Origin: CAZWFW01 sp964633445
Lineage (GTDB): Archaea; Undinarchaeota; CAZWFW01
Length of the DNA stretch: 51,363 nucleotides
Direction: 5' to 3'
Assembly (NCBI GenBank): GCA_964633445.1
Contig: CAZWFW010000002.1
Coordinates: 1 to 51,363, forward strand
Shown here: positions 25,034 to 34,049 of the stretch, in pieces
Position numbering within the stretch: the first letter of the stretch is position 1
Layout: each line of letters opens with the position of its first letter
Notes under the pieces: model-generated
Told to the model about the DNA's origin: nothing
What the model saw: the letters and a program-made list of their open reading frames with translations, nothing else
Database searches by the model: none
Position numbers and translations under genes: made by a program

Positions 25034-26040
25034 GGTTTAAAAAACTTCTTTACATCTTTAGCAACATATTCAGGTAAGGTGCTTATAACTGGTTCCTCAT
25101 GATACAACTCCATAAATCCTATGTCTGAGGAATAATTTGCCTTAAATGGGGGCCTTGAGCAGATTTTGGTTATGATAGCGAAATATTCTTTGTTTTCCTT
25201 GAGATCGCCTGAAAACATTGAAAAGTTGCAAGAGTTTACTCCAATGTCTGCATAGTAATACATAACGTTTGCAATTCCTTTTGCAATCACTTTTACATCA
25301 CTTTCAGTAAGTTCAAAAAAATTGCTTGCTTCGCAAACACATAGAATCTCATGATTCCGCTTAGGCGCAAAGGTTGCTAGAAATGAAACACCATTTTTCT
25401 CATAGATAAACCTATTATCCTGCTCCCTTTCAATGCATACCAGCTCATCGAAGAAACTTTGCTTCTCATTTTTGTAAAATTCCTCAAGCTTGCAAAAAAT
25501 TTTTATATATGCGTTGCTTGGCTTTTCATCAACAACTATTTGAAGATGGGGGTGTAAAATTGATGCTGCGGCAGGAGGCATAAAATTAAAATTTATGCTT
25601 GCAAACCTGGCTGAATCATCACTTTCATAAACCTTTTTTATGAATTCCATGCATGCAAAGAAGCAATTTATCCAATCATCATAGCTCATTTCTTTCAAAT
25701 TAAAAACATGCTTCATTGCGCAGACAGCATGATATTTTGCAAAAGGAAATAAATTGGGAAAAAGCTTAGCATTATCTTTAACGATTCTACCTCCCTCAAT
25801 TACATTATCTGGAAATTTTGGTGTGTATTTTTCAAATTCGCAAAATGGGCACTTCTTTACCTCAACTTCCAACTCCTTGCTTTCGGCTTGCTTCGGTCTC
25901 TTAGCCCTTTCAATATTTATTCTACACCATTCATTCGTTAAAGGATCCTGCCTTCTTTCAATTATAACTTCCCTTTCTGAAAAATCGTTTCTGGGGTCTA
26001 GGATTTTTGTTTTTATGATTTCCCTCCTAAATTCTATCAT
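25030..26040 (-). CDS. galactose-1-phosphate uridylyltransferase-like enzyme (HIT superfamily)
   Basis: I use the ATG at 26040 (MIEFRREI), giving 336 residues. The protein has a CxxC zinc-type pair (KKCPFCEF, near residue 65) and the active-site histidine triad segment HPHLQIV near residue 165. The canonical GalT motif is HPHGQI, so the L for G change makes the exact substrate uncertain. It may transfer a nucleotide between sugar phosphates. The gene overlaps the stop of the upstream glycogen synthase by 14 bases, which suggests a shared role in glycogen or nucleotide-sugar metabolism. Confidence 0.75.
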   Translation of the reverse strand: MIEFRREIIKTKILDPRNDFSEREVIIERRQDPLTNEWCRINIERAKRPKQAESKELEVEVKKCPFCEFEKYTPKFPDNVIEGGRIVKDNAKLFPNLFPFAKYHAVCAMKHVFNLKEMSYDDWINCFFACMEFIKKVYESDDSARFASINFNFMPPAAASILHPHLQIVVDEKPSNAYIKIFCKLEEFYKNEKQSFFDELVCIEREQDNRFIYEKNGVSFLATFAPKRNHEILCVCEASNFFELTESDVKVIAKGIANVMYYYADIGVNSCNFSMFSGDLKENKEYFAIITKICSRPPFKANYSSDIGFMELYHEEPVISTLPEYVAKDVKKFFKP

Positions 26041-27910
26041 TTCTACTTCGCATTCTCTCAATCGCCAAGTTATGAGCCTTTATATAGTTATTAATCTGCA
26101 CTCTCCAATCAAGCATCTCAACCAATTCCCTAGCTCTTAGCTTCATCTCAAGCCTTTCCTCGGGCCTGAGTTGCATATGCTCAAACATGATATTTGCGAG
26201 ATCGTTGACAATCTCGTTTCTTGTCCTATTAACCATCTTAACAACTTTTATTGGAGATTTTAGAGGATCCTCTATATACCTCATTATAAATCTGCCAAAT
26301 CCTGAAACATCAGTTGTTATAGCAACAGTTCTCAATGCAGCAGTTTCAAAAGGCGTATAGCCCCAGGGTTCGTAACGCGAGGGAAATACACCCATACTTG
26401 CTCCAACAACAAAATCCTGATAATCCATGCCAAGCAAACCATCCGTTGGGCTTAGGTAGCAAGGGTAGTAAATTACCTTAACCCTATCCTCAGGTTTATT
26501 TGTTAGTCCAGCCCTCCTCAAGTAATTTATTATCAAATCGTTGTTTTCATCGTAGTTTAGCTCAAACGCACATAATGGAGGATTCTTCCCCCTTAGTCTC
26601 GAGAAATAACGTGAAATAACTGTAATTTTTGCCTTAAAATCCCTACCAAGTAACTCCTCAAGCCTTATATCCTTATTTTGTAAAATCTTATCTATTATTT
26701 CATCCCTTATTTCCTTGAATTTCTCCTCAATAAGCGAGTCTAGGCGTTGATATTCAATTATTGCCCTTAAAACACTTTCCTTAGGACCTTTTATATTGCT
26801 TGGCACCAGGATAAATGCGAATATCTGCTTCGTGATACCCAAGTTGTATAGTCTCCTATTTAACTCAGCTAAGGCGTCGATAAATAAATCTATGCCCTTA
26901 TTCCAAAACTCATATCTTCCCGAAGTGAAATAAATGAGGCTATCCGTTGTGTCAATCGGGTAATAAGGAGAGAAATAAGCCTCAAGAAAGTCATTGATCT
27001 TAGCTCTGTATTTTTCATGCAAATACGCTATGGCTCTCGGTGTTATGTACTCGTCAAAATCCAAAGCATTTGGCGTAACGATGTCCGCTTCCTTTTTAAG
27101 AAAATATATTGCTTCATCCTTTGTAACATCCGAAACTACTGTGAAAACATCTGCATATTTTGCAGAGCATTGCTCAAGCATGTGCTGGGCTTCTAAGCCA
27201 TAGTAATATGCTTGAGTATCGTCAAAATAAACCCCCTTATTTAAGTTCTCATAAACCTCCGCAAGCAAATTCTCACCACGCTCCGATTTTGCTCTTCCTA
27301 TACGTGTTGCGTGGGTAGTAAATACCAAACCAACTGGCAAATTCCTATATCTTAGGTAAAGCAATCCAGCACCTGATAGCCATTCATGAAAGTGCACAAC
27401 TATTTTTCTATCTTTAAACCTCTCCAGCTTAAGTAGTTCCTCAATGAGTTTTCCTGCAGCAACTGCCCAAGCTACCGGTTCATCATAATCAAATCCTGCT
27501 CTCAGAGAATCAATTCCATATTTCTCCCAAAGAATCCTCTTTATCACATCTACATTCCTAGCTCGCAATGTCTCGAATTTCGTTTTATAGATTGCTTCTT
27601 TCTCCCTAAATTCGCATGCGTCAATCAAAATTAAGTTTGCATTATTTGCCACAAACCATCTACCATAGTAGCACTTTATTCCCTCCCTTTTCAATTTCTC
27701 AAAAACTGTTGAAAAGTCCTCAGGAGTCTCGCTTTCTATGAAATCGTTAAAATATGTTGAAGGGTTGAAAAACCCAAGAGCATAGTAGTTGTTTCCATAG
27801 ACCTTCAGCATAGATCTTGCCTTTGATTTCAAAACCGTATAAATTCCACCTACCTTATTCCCGCATTCAAAGGAAACCTCGAAGCAGACATTGGCCTGAG
27901 GTTTTATCAT
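26027..27910 (-). CDS. glycogen synthase, GT3 (eukaryotic GYS-like) family
   Basis: This 627-residue protein is of the animal/fungal glycogen synthase type rather than bacterial GlgA. Supporting motifs are ECGNKVGGIYTVLKSK at the N-terminus, VVHFHEWLSGAGLLYLR near residue 170, FTTHATRIGR, TSGRYEFWNKGIDLFIDAL near residue 330, and the donor-site region SRYEPWGYTPFE near residue 510. GT3 enzymes make alpha-1,4-glucan from UDP-glucose. The GlgA-type KTGGL motif is absent. It is the first gene of a unit with the GalT-like gene. Confidence 0.9.
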   Translation of the reverse strand: MIKPQANVCFEVSFECGNKVGGIYTVLKSKARSMLKVYGNNYYALGFFNPSTYFNDFIESETPEDFSTVFEKLKREGIKCYYGRWFVANNANLILIDACEFREKEAIYKTKFETLRARNVDVIKRILWEKYGIDSLRAGFDYDEPVAWAVAAGKLIEELLKLERFKDRKIVVHFHEWLSGAGLLYLRYRNLPVGLVFTTHATRIGRAKSERGENLLAEVYENLNKGVYFDDTQAYYYGLEAQHMLEQCSAKYADVFTVVSDVTKDEAIYFLKKEADIVTPNALDFDEYITPRAIAYLHEKYRAKINDFLEAYFSPYYPIDTTDSLIYFTSGRYEFWNKGIDLFIDALAELNRRLYNLGITKQIFAFILVPSNIKGPKESVLRAIIEYQRLDSLIEEKFKEIRDEIIDKILQNKDIRLEELLGRDFKAKITVISRYFSRLRGKNPPLCAFELNYDENNDLIINYLRRAGLTNKPEDRVKVIYYPCYLSPTDGLLGMDYQDFVVGASMGVFPSRYEPWGYTPFETAALRTVAITTDVSGFGRFIMRYIEDPLKSPIKVVKMVNRTRNEIVNDLANIMFEHMQLRPEERLEMKLRARELVEMLDWRVQINNYIKAHNLAIERMRSRNDRI

Positions 27911-27923
27911 AGTAAAACTTTGG

Positions 27924-28262
27924 TCAAATTTCTACATATTTTTTTATGAAGTTGAAGTACCATTTAGCTTCCTCCTTAGTTACTAAATGAAACTCGAAGG
28001 GATCTCCAAATTTAAAAATTAGCTCACTTAAAACCCTATATCTTAAATTTGTATCCTTAAATTCATCCGAAATGATAAGAAGGTCTATATCGCTTAAACC
28101 TATTGCATAGTTACCCTCAACAATGCTACCAAAGCATATAACCTTATATTCCTTTAGCAAATTTGACAAATATTCCTTAATTTCCTTACATAACTTCTTC
28201 CAATTTTCAAATGCATTCTTCCTTTTTTCATATCTTTCAATAAGAAAATTTAGATGACTCAT
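27924..28262 (-). CDS. MNT-type nucleotidyltransferase (HEPN-MNT toxin-antitoxin partner)
   Basis: This 112-residue minimal nucleotidyltransferase has the GSxxxG...DxD catalytic motif in GSIVEGNYAIGLSDIDLLI, so both metal-binding aspartates are present. MNT proteins can neutralise their HEPN toxin by AMP-ylation. Its start overlaps the 3' end of the HEPN gene by 26 bases, so the HEPN gene is upstream in this pair. It ends 14 bases from the glycogen synthase start. Confidence 0.85.
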   Translation of the reverse strand: MSHLNFLIERYEKRKNAFENWKKLCKEIKEYLSNLLKEYKVICFGSIVEGNYAIGLSDIDLLIISDEFKDTNLRYRVLSELIFKFGDPFEFHLVTKEEAKWYFNFIKKYVEI

Positions 28263-28638
28263 ACCCCAAAATTCTTTTTAAATTTTCTAGAAGCTTAAGC
28301 ATTTCCTCAACCTCCTCAGCATAAAAATCTCTTGCGTGATATCTCGCTGTTATGTATACATCTATCAGCCTTGAAAGGTTAGCTTTATTATTTTCTATAA
28401 ATTCTTCTATCTCATTTTCTTTTTCCTTCCAAATTTTTTTAAGCTCTTCAAGCAAAAATATTAAATCATGAGTTTTCGGGTACTCTCCAAGTAGTTCAAA
28501 AAGTTTTGCTTTTATAAGAAGTTGAACTGCTTGCTCTATGTGAAATAAAGCTAAATCATAGAAACCTTTCTCATAATCAGACTTTGCATCACTTTCAAAC
28601 CTAAAAGCTCTTCTAATAAGAAATTCATACTCTTTCAT
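28237..28638 (-). CDS. HEPN-domain protein (toxin of HEPN-MNT pair)
   Basis: The second ATG (28638) gives 133 residues and is favoured over one three codons earlier. The sequence is all-helical: MKEYEFLIRRAFRF, then DYEKGFYDLALFHIEQAVQLLIKAKLF (the typical HEPN signature), TH-DLIFLLEEL, and near the end TARYHARDFYAEEVEEML. HEPN proteins act as RNases through an R-x4-6-H motif. Here the matching segment is R-Y-H-A-R-D, so the active site is not clearly canonical. It lies just downstream of the S-layer gene on the same strand. Confidence 0.8.
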   Translation of the reverse strand: MKEYEFLIRRAFRFESDAKSDYEKGFYDLALFHIEQAVQLLIKAKLFELLGEYPKTHDLIFLLEELKKIWKEKENEIEEFIENNKANLSRLIDVYITARYHARDFYAEEVEEMLKLLENLKRILGYESSKFSY

Positions 28639-28671
28639 TAAGAACAAAAATTAAATAAGAAAGAAAAGAGA

Positions 28672-30801
28672 TTATTCGCAGGTAGTTATTTCTGGTGTCT
28701 CTTCTCCTGCAGCTACTTTCTCAACGTCTCCTGAGACAACAACACATGCTTTACCTGTTAGCTCATCCTTGTATGCTTCGTATCTTTGCAATATCCATGA
28801 TGCAATTGCAGTACCTTGCCTGTCTGAACCTGCCACAACTATTGCAACCTTGCCTTCCTTAAATGCATCCTGAACCACTTCAATTACACCCTTGCCAGCA
28901 CCTGGCTGTTCATTTGTTATGTTGTATGGTAGCTTACCAGCATTCATTAACTCAGCAACCAATGTGTTAACTACTGGACCACCTACCAAGATTAAGGCCT
29001 TGTCTTTGTCTGCATCAGTAACCTGTGTGTCAAGTTTTGCTACGATACCAGTTACCGGTACTGCTGTTACAGCATTTGGTACCTCAACCTTTGAAACCTT
29101 TATCTTCGTACCAGCAACTTCTACCTCTTCACCTTGTGCGGCTGTCTTTGTTGCTGTGCCAGGCTTACCTACTCTAAACTTAGCTTTTACTTGTTTGTTT
29201 GGAATTTCAAACTTAATTACATCATCTATAGCATTGTTGTTACTTGTTGAGATGCTAACAAACTTAATACCTCCATTTGTTATAAAGCCTTCCTCTTTTG
29301 AACTTGCATAATCTTTTGCTAATACTGTCGAGTCATAAGTTACGTTCTTAACATCACTGTCCGTCATATTTGACAAGCTATCATATGTAATTGTAATAAC
29401 TTCTGAACTTGATCCTACAACATTCGCTTCATTAAGCGTTATAGTATTCGCATTGACATCTATAGTTATATTTGCAAGAATGTTATCCCCATATGCTATA
29501 TCTATAGTCGTCTTGTTAACAGCAGTCCCAACTTTGCTTGTTAAATCTTCCTTGTACACTGTTATATTATTATCATTACCCACCTTCTCAATTTTGATAT
29601 AAAGTTTTGCATATTTATCTGTTCCATAACTAAGTATCCTATCAGGTGATGAAAGTATTATTACTCTATCATTTGTAGCATCCTTACCAATGTCAACGTC
29701 ATCGCTTGTTTCAATTGTTAATGTTGTTTTTGTAGGTTCTGTTAAACCAACGAAAGACACATCTACATAACTCAAAGGTCCTGCCAGGGTATCCCCTGCT
29801 ATAAATTCTTCATCAGCATTTGCATTCTTGAGCTCAATTGCACTGAGTTTATCACCGCTAGCTGTTACATAAACTTTATAATTCTTGTCTAGCTCAAATT
29901 CTTCACCACTCTTCAAGGTAACTTTACCACCAACAACCTCTAAGTTTACCTTAACATCGTTACCTAAGCCTAAGAAAACATCAGTTGCCCTTACTGTACA
30001 TTTACCACCAAAGAATGTCTTGCTACTACCTTCTGCTACAGTTCCTGATTCTACATTTCCGTTAGGATCTGTAACTGTAACCCATACTTTGTTACCTTGT
30101 GCATCAATGTTTTCAATCTTTACTGTGTAGCCACCTACAGGACCTACAACATCACCAACACCTAAATTATAGAACGCCTTTGTAATTCCTAATTCAACTT
30201 CCGATGTTGTACCATTTACTTTTAATATTTCATAAGTTTGTCCGACTAATTCAATCTTAGCACCCTTTCCTCCTGGAACTGCAGGATCAAAACTCAGCGT
30301 ATATACATATTCACCTGAATTAATCTTTGATTCAACTCTATCACTATCTGTATCATATTTTAAATCCCTAACAGTTACTTGAATCCTTTCTTCATATGCA
30401 TATTCATTACCATCTTTATCTTTAACCTTCCCTTGTTTTAGAATAGGAATCTCATAGCTTGTGTAGGGTCCAAAGGTTTCACTTGAGTCTCCAATAGCCA
30501 TCTCAACGACTTGTCCCTGAGGAGCTGAAACTTCAAAAGTTACTTCCCCACCCTCAGCAGGCTTTACTGCCTTATTACCTAAGTCTGCCGCAATACCGAT
30601 TGCTGAAACAACATCAGCAGTAGCAGCGCTTTCGCCAACAACAACCAGCGCATTTAACTGTCCATCCTGAATTACATAACTATAATAGTTCCCTAAATCT
30701 GCTGTGCCCTGGGCTATTGCTGGAACAACTCCCACTAAAGAAGACCCTAACATTGCCAAGGTTCCGAGGGCAGCACCCAACTTTTTCCATCTTGCGTTCA
30801 T
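28672..30801 (-). CDS. S-layer protein
   Basis: This 709-residue protein has a signal peptide at residues 1-31 (MNARWKKLGAALGTLAMLGSS, hydrophobic core, cleavage after AIAQ) and many beta-rich repeats rich in T, V, N and D. It ends with the C-terminal S-layer domain (residues 600-705, with ALILVGGPVVNTL and IVVAGSDRQGTAIASW). This is the S-layer protein family of methanococci and thermococci. Multiple NxT/S sites (such as NNITV, NKTT, NITI) suggest N-glycosylation. A strong RBS and promoter precede it, as expected for the most abundant cell protein. Confidence 0.92.
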   Translation of the reverse strand: MNARWKKLGAALGTLAMLGSSLVGVVPAIAQGTADLGNYYSYVIQDGQLNALVVVGESAATADVVSAIGIAADLGNKAVKPAEGGEVTFEVSAPQGQVVEMAIGDSSETFGPYTSYEIPILKQGKVKDKDGNEYAYEERIQVTVRDLKYDTDSDRVESKINSGEYVYTLSFDPAVPGGKGAKIELVGQTYEILKVNGTTSEVELGITKAFYNLGVGDVVGPVGGYTVKIENIDAQGNKVWVTVTDPNGNVESGTVAEGSSKTFFGGKCTVRATDVFLGLGNDVKVNLEVVGGKVTLKSGEEFELDKNYKVYVTASGDKLSAIELKNANADEEFIAGDTLAGPLSYVDVSFVGLTEPTKTTLTIETSDDVDIGKDATNDRVIILSSPDRILSYGTDKYAKLYIKIEKVGNDNNITVYKEDLTSKVGTAVNKTTIDIAYGDNILANITIDVNANTITLNEANVVGSSSEVITITYDSLSNMTDSDVKNVTYDSTVLAKDYASSKEEGFITNGGIKFVSISTSNNNAIDDVIKFEIPNKQVKAKFRVGKPGTATKTAAQGEEVEVAGTKIKVSKVEVPNAVTAVPVTGIVAKLDTQVTDADKDKALILVGGPVVNTLVAELMNAGKLPYNITNEQPGAGKGVIEVVQDAFKEGKVAIVVAGSDRQGTAIASWILQRYEAYKDELTGKACVVVSGDVEKVAAGEETPEITTCE

Positions 30802-30810
30802 CCTATTTCA

Positions 30811-30866
30811 CCCCACCTCAAGCATTTAATTTTTTTTCATTAATACTATATTTAGCTTTTGGTTTA
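30811..30866 (-). promoter_or_regulatory. S-layer gene promoter and ribosome binding site
   Basis: On the minus strand, gaggtgggg (30811-30819) lies nine bases before the ATG. Upstream is a TATA-like taaatata (30847-30854) preceded by a BRE-like ccaaaagc. That spacing predicts a start of transcription near 30822-30825 and a short leader. The set is what a highly expressed archaeal gene would be expected to carry. Confidence 0.5.
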
Positions 30867-30966
30867 AACTTATTTTTATTTTGCTATTGTGTTTTTGTGA
30901 AGTTTCTACTATAAAAAGCTTTACATGAATAAAGTTTTCCTAGCTTATAAAATCCTTGCAAATTTT

Positions 30967-31890
30967 TTATATAACTAGGTAGAGAATTGCCATCCTCACA
31001 ACTACACCATAATGAACTTGCTTGAAGTATTTTGCATGCCTGGTTTCATCAACTTCTCTTGCTATTTCATCAACCCTAGGCAGAGGATGTAGAATTATCA
31101 ACCCATCTTTAGCATCCTTTAGAATTTCTGGGGTAATTCTGTAAGAACCCTTAACAGCTTCGTATTCCTCAACATCAAGAAATCTCTCCCTCTGTATTCT
31201 CGTAACGTAAAGGACATCAACATCCCTTATAACATCCTTAATCTCGCAACACTCATCAATTTCAGCGCCAAAAACTTCCTTAAGCTCCTCAACAATATCA
31301 CATGGCATTTTCAGTTGAGGGGGTGAAACTAAGTATAGTTTTGCGTCAAGCATTGCTAAGGCATATGCTAAGGAGTGTGCAGTTCTTGCATGCTTCAGAT
31401 CCCCAACTATAGCAACACTTATATCCTCGATTCTACCAAGCTCCTTCTTTATAGTATATAAATCAAGCAGGGTTTGCGTGGGGTGCTGATTTGAGCCATC
31501 TCCAGCGTTAATTACTGGTATATCAGCAACTTCCGCAGCAAGCCTCGCAGCACCTTCCTTGCTATGCCTTATCGCTATAACATCGGCATAATTCTGAACA
31601 ACCCTAATAGTATCAGCTAAATCCTCACCTTTCTCCAGAGAACTTTCAGCCGCAGTTAGATTTATGCAATCACCACCAAGTTTCTTCATGGCAACCTCAA
31701 AACTCAGCCTTGTTCTCGTACTTGGTTCAAAAAATAAATTCGCAAGAATTTTGCCGGAAAGAATATCAAGCCTACCTCTCCTTTCAAGCTTCTTCTCCAT
31801 GCCTGCAGCAACTTCAAGAATATAATCTATTTCCCTCTTTGTGAAATCCCTGATTGAAATTATGTCCCTGCCCTTGAGATCCATCTTCAA
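30967..31890 (-). CDS. pyrB: aspartate carbamoyltransferase catalytic chain
   Basis: This 307-residue enzyme makes carbamoyl-aspartate in pyrimidine synthesis. The carbamoyl-phosphate site FFEPSTRTRLSFE is near residues 52-64, HPTQTLLDLYTI near 130, and HPLPRVDEI near the C-terminus. Its length is normal. The regulatory chain gene pyrI, often next to it in archaea, is absent from the neighbourhood. carB, which supplies carbamoyl phosphate, is in this window at 47039-50257 but on the other strand. Confidence 0.96.
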   Translation of the reverse strand: MKMDLKGRDIISIRDFTKREIDYILEVAAGMEKKLERRGRLDILSGKILANLFFEPSTRTRLSFEVAMKKLGGDCINLTAAESSLEKGEDLADTIRVVQNYADVIAIRHSKEGAARLAAEVADIPVINAGDGSNQHPTQTLLDLYTIKKELGRIEDISVAIVGDLKHARTAHSLAYALAMLDAKLYLVSPPQLKMPCDIVEELKEVFGAEIDECCEIKDVIRDVDVLYVTRIQRERFLDVEEYEAVKGSYRITPEILKDAKDGLIILHPLPRVDEIAREVDETRHAKYFKQVHYGVVVRMAILYLVI

Positions 31891-31940
31891 AAATTAATAG
31901 AAAAATATTCTTAAATTTTTAGTTCTTAAAACAAAAAAGT

Positions 31941-32690
31941 TCATTCAAATTTTCTCGCAAAAATTATGTAGCCAGTATGCCCGAGCATCCTAGTTTTTGG
32001 TCTTGTACAATTTACTTTAACCTCATACTCACGCAACAAGCACTCAACAACCTTTATTTCAATGAAATTCTCATCTTTAAGCCTCCTAACAACTTCCTTA
32101 ACTTTTTCAATGCATGGGCAATAAATAACGATAAAACCAGCTGGTTTCAGCGCTTGCTTAGCCAACTTTATAATTTTTTCTGGTGTATCCAAATCAATGG
32201 TTATAACATCCACACCCTTTTCCTCAATTCCCTCGCAAACATCTTTTAACTTCAAAACAACATTTTTAGCATTGGCGTTCTCAAAATTCTTCTTTGCAAC
32301 ATCATAAAACTCCTTCCTCCTTTCATAAGTGTAAACCTTCTTAGCAATGTTTGAAAGGAATAGTGCCAATGCCCCTGAACCCGTGCCAGCATCAACAACA
32401 GCATCCTCTTTTCCTATGCCTGCTAAGGCAGCAATTACTCCCGCATCCTTGGGCATAATTATTTGGGGCTTCCTTATCATTTTCTCGATAAAATCGATTC
32501 TTCTTGGCTTAGCAATCAGAAATTTTTCGCCTTTATGTGTAGTAACAAAGCTCCCGTAATCTTTGCCAATGATATCGTCAAAATTTATGATACCGAGATC
32601 GGTGCAAAACTTCTTTCCTTTTTCAACCTTAACTAAATATTTTCTTTTAGGATTAAGCAACAAAACCCTATCGCCTTCCCTAACTTTCAT
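31941..32690 (-). CDS. trmI: tRNA (adenine-58-N1) methyltransferase TrmI
   Basis: This 249-residue protein has an N-terminal small barrel (MKVREGDRVLLLNPKRKYL) and a Rossmann domain with SAM motif VVDAGTGSGALALFLS near residue 100 and VDVITIDLDTPE near residue 155. It matches the archaeal/bacterial TrmI homotetramer that makes m1A at tRNA position 58 and stabilises tRNA in thermophiles. It sits upstream of pyrB on the same strand, with a 50-bp gap. Confidence 0.92.
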   Translation of the reverse strand: MKVREGDRVLLLNPKRKYLVKVEKGKKFCTDLGIINFDDIIGKDYGSFVTTHKGEKFLIAKPRRIDFIEKMIRKPQIIMPKDAGVIAALAGIGKEDAVVDAGTGSGALALFLSNIAKKVYTYERRKEFYDVAKKNFENANAKNVVLKLKDVCEGIEEKGVDVITIDLDTPEKIIKLAKQALKPAGFIVIYCPCIEKVKEVVRRLKDENFIEIKVVECLLREYEVKVNCTRPKTRMLGHTGYIIFARKFE

Positions 32691-32724
32691 AAAAGTTAAA
32701 TTGAAGTATCTTCATTTATTGTTT

Positions 32725-32915
32725 ATGATAAAAGTGAAAGCTATCTACGAAAATGGTATTTTAAACCTGAAAGAAAATTAAAAATATCAGAAAAAAGTAG
32801 AATTACAACTATTATTAAAAGAAGATTCGCAGATTTATTGGATGAGATAGGGGAACCAGAGGCAAAGGGATATGTTGATAACGTTTTAAAAGATGTTAGA
32901 AAGAAGAGAATGTAA
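32725..32915 (+). pseudogene. frameshifted DUF104-type antitoxin gene
   Basis: The ATG at 32725 begins MIKVKAIYENGIL, a classic DUF104/VapB-like antitoxin start. The frame then runs into a stop at 32781. In the next frame, from about 32763, the expected continuation PERKLKISEKSRITTIIKRR and FADLLDEIGE follows, up to TAA at 32913. A one-base deletion near 32761 would explain it. No toxin gene follows. It is either a dead gene or a sequencing slip in an A-rich run. Confidence 0.6.
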
Positions 32916-32951
32916 TATCTATTTTTGTTAGAGAGCTTGAAGGTTCAAATA

Positions 32952-33563
32952 TTAGGAACTTCTTAATTTCCTCTCAATAACCTCCCCATTTGGCTTTAAC
33001 TCTGAAAATATTTGAGCCTCAAAAATATAAACATTTGTAGTATCATCAAGCCATTCGTCAGGCATTAAACCAGCTTTAAGGCAGGTATTTGCCAAAAATT
33101 CCTCAACATTCCAATTGTACTCAACAGCAACCTGAGGCAAAAGCAAACCTCTGAATAATCCCCTCTCAACAATTAAACCATGTCTACCAATTTCTATGAA
33201 TTTATGGTATTCATTGGGTTTACACTTCAGTAATTCTGGCTTTGTTAGTACACTTACCTCAACAACTAACTTATCTAGCTCCTCAATCGTTACTGGAGAG
33301 AATCTTGGGTCGCGTGTAGCTGCAGAAATTGCCGAATCAATTAAGGCTTCAATTAATGGCTTAATGGGCTCGGGATAGCCTATACAACCCCTCAATTCCT
33401 TCCCTGGATAAGTCTCCAAGGTTACAAAAACACCTCTTTCCTCGTTAAACTTAGCAGGGTAATTTTTTGGCTTATACTTTTCCCTCCTTGCTAAATAAAC
33501 TTCTATAGCCTTTCTAGCAATTTTTACCAATAATTTCCCCTCATCTAAATTAAATTTATTCAT
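32952..33563 (-). CDS. amrA: AMMECR1 family protein (AmmeMemoRadiSam system protein A)
   Basis: This 203-residue protein has the family signature LRGCIGYPEP near residue 57 and the length, start and end typical of the archaeal AMMECR1 family. The family co-occurs with a radical SAM enzyme and Memo and its biochemistry is not established. The radical SAM partner is at 879-1889, about 31 kb away, rather than adjacent. It stands alone on the minus strand between toxin-antitoxin relics. Confidence 0.9.
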   Translation of the reverse strand: MNKFNLDEGKLLVKIARKAIEVYLARREKYKPKNYPAKFNEERGVFVTLETYPGKELRGCIGYPEPIKPLIEALIDSAISAATRDPRFSPVTIEELDKLVVEVSVLTKPELLKCKPNEYHKFIEIGRHGLIVERGLFRGLLLPQVAVEYNWNVEEFLANTCLKAGLMPDEWLDDTTNVYIFEAQIFSELKPNGEVIERKLRSS

Positions 33564-33589
33564 TTTAACAAATCATTAGTACTTTAACA

Positions 33590-33748
33590 TTAACATTCTA
33601 TTCTCTTTAAAAGCTTCGCTTCTCTCCAGAAGAAGTTTCCTATCTCATAAATTATTAGTGAGCATGTTTTACGTTGCCTAGCTATTTCAAGTCTATCCCT
33701 TCTTGCTAAATCTGAAATAGCTGATGTATCAAAATCATCTGACTCCAT
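33590..33748 (-). pseudogene. truncated VapC-like PIN gene
   Basis: A 52-codon ORF reads MESDDFDTSAISDLARR and continues RQRKTCSLIIYEIGNFFWRE. The D-T-S-A-I start and the L-x-x-YEIGN segment are the first acidic motif and the conserved glutamate region of VapC-type PIN proteins. The C-terminal half with the last aspartates is missing. It follows an antitoxin relic on the same strand. Confidence 0.5.
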
Positions 33749-33885
33749 CTTCTCTAATAACATTTACAAAATCATCTTCGGGTATTTTTGCAAAATTTTT
33801 CAACATTTCCTAATCTAACTTTTAACTCCTCGGACTTTTTATCCTTTATTTTATTTTTTAAACTTTCAATTAAAACTCCTTTTCC
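33735..33885 (-). pseudogene. frameshifted VapB-like antitoxin relic
   Basis: On the minus strand, one frame gives VLIESLKNKIKDKKSEELKV then RLGNVEKF. A shifted frame continues AKIPEDDFVNVIREDGVR to TGA. Together these form the helical, charged tail expected of a VapB-type antitoxin. The tail overlaps the PIN fragment start. Upstream, up to about 34020, the sequence has several stops and is also likely decayed antitoxin sequence. Confidence 0.4.
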
Positions 33886-34049
33886 TTACTTAATACAGAA
33901 TTTTTCAATCTTTTTGCCTTTGTTAGAATTCTTTCAAGCTTATTTTGCTTGACTTTACATCAATTTTTAAAATGCAAACCCCTAAGCACATCATATTTAG
34001 ATTTTGGCATAATTATTCTGAACAAAAAATCCAGTACCGTCAGTTATAG

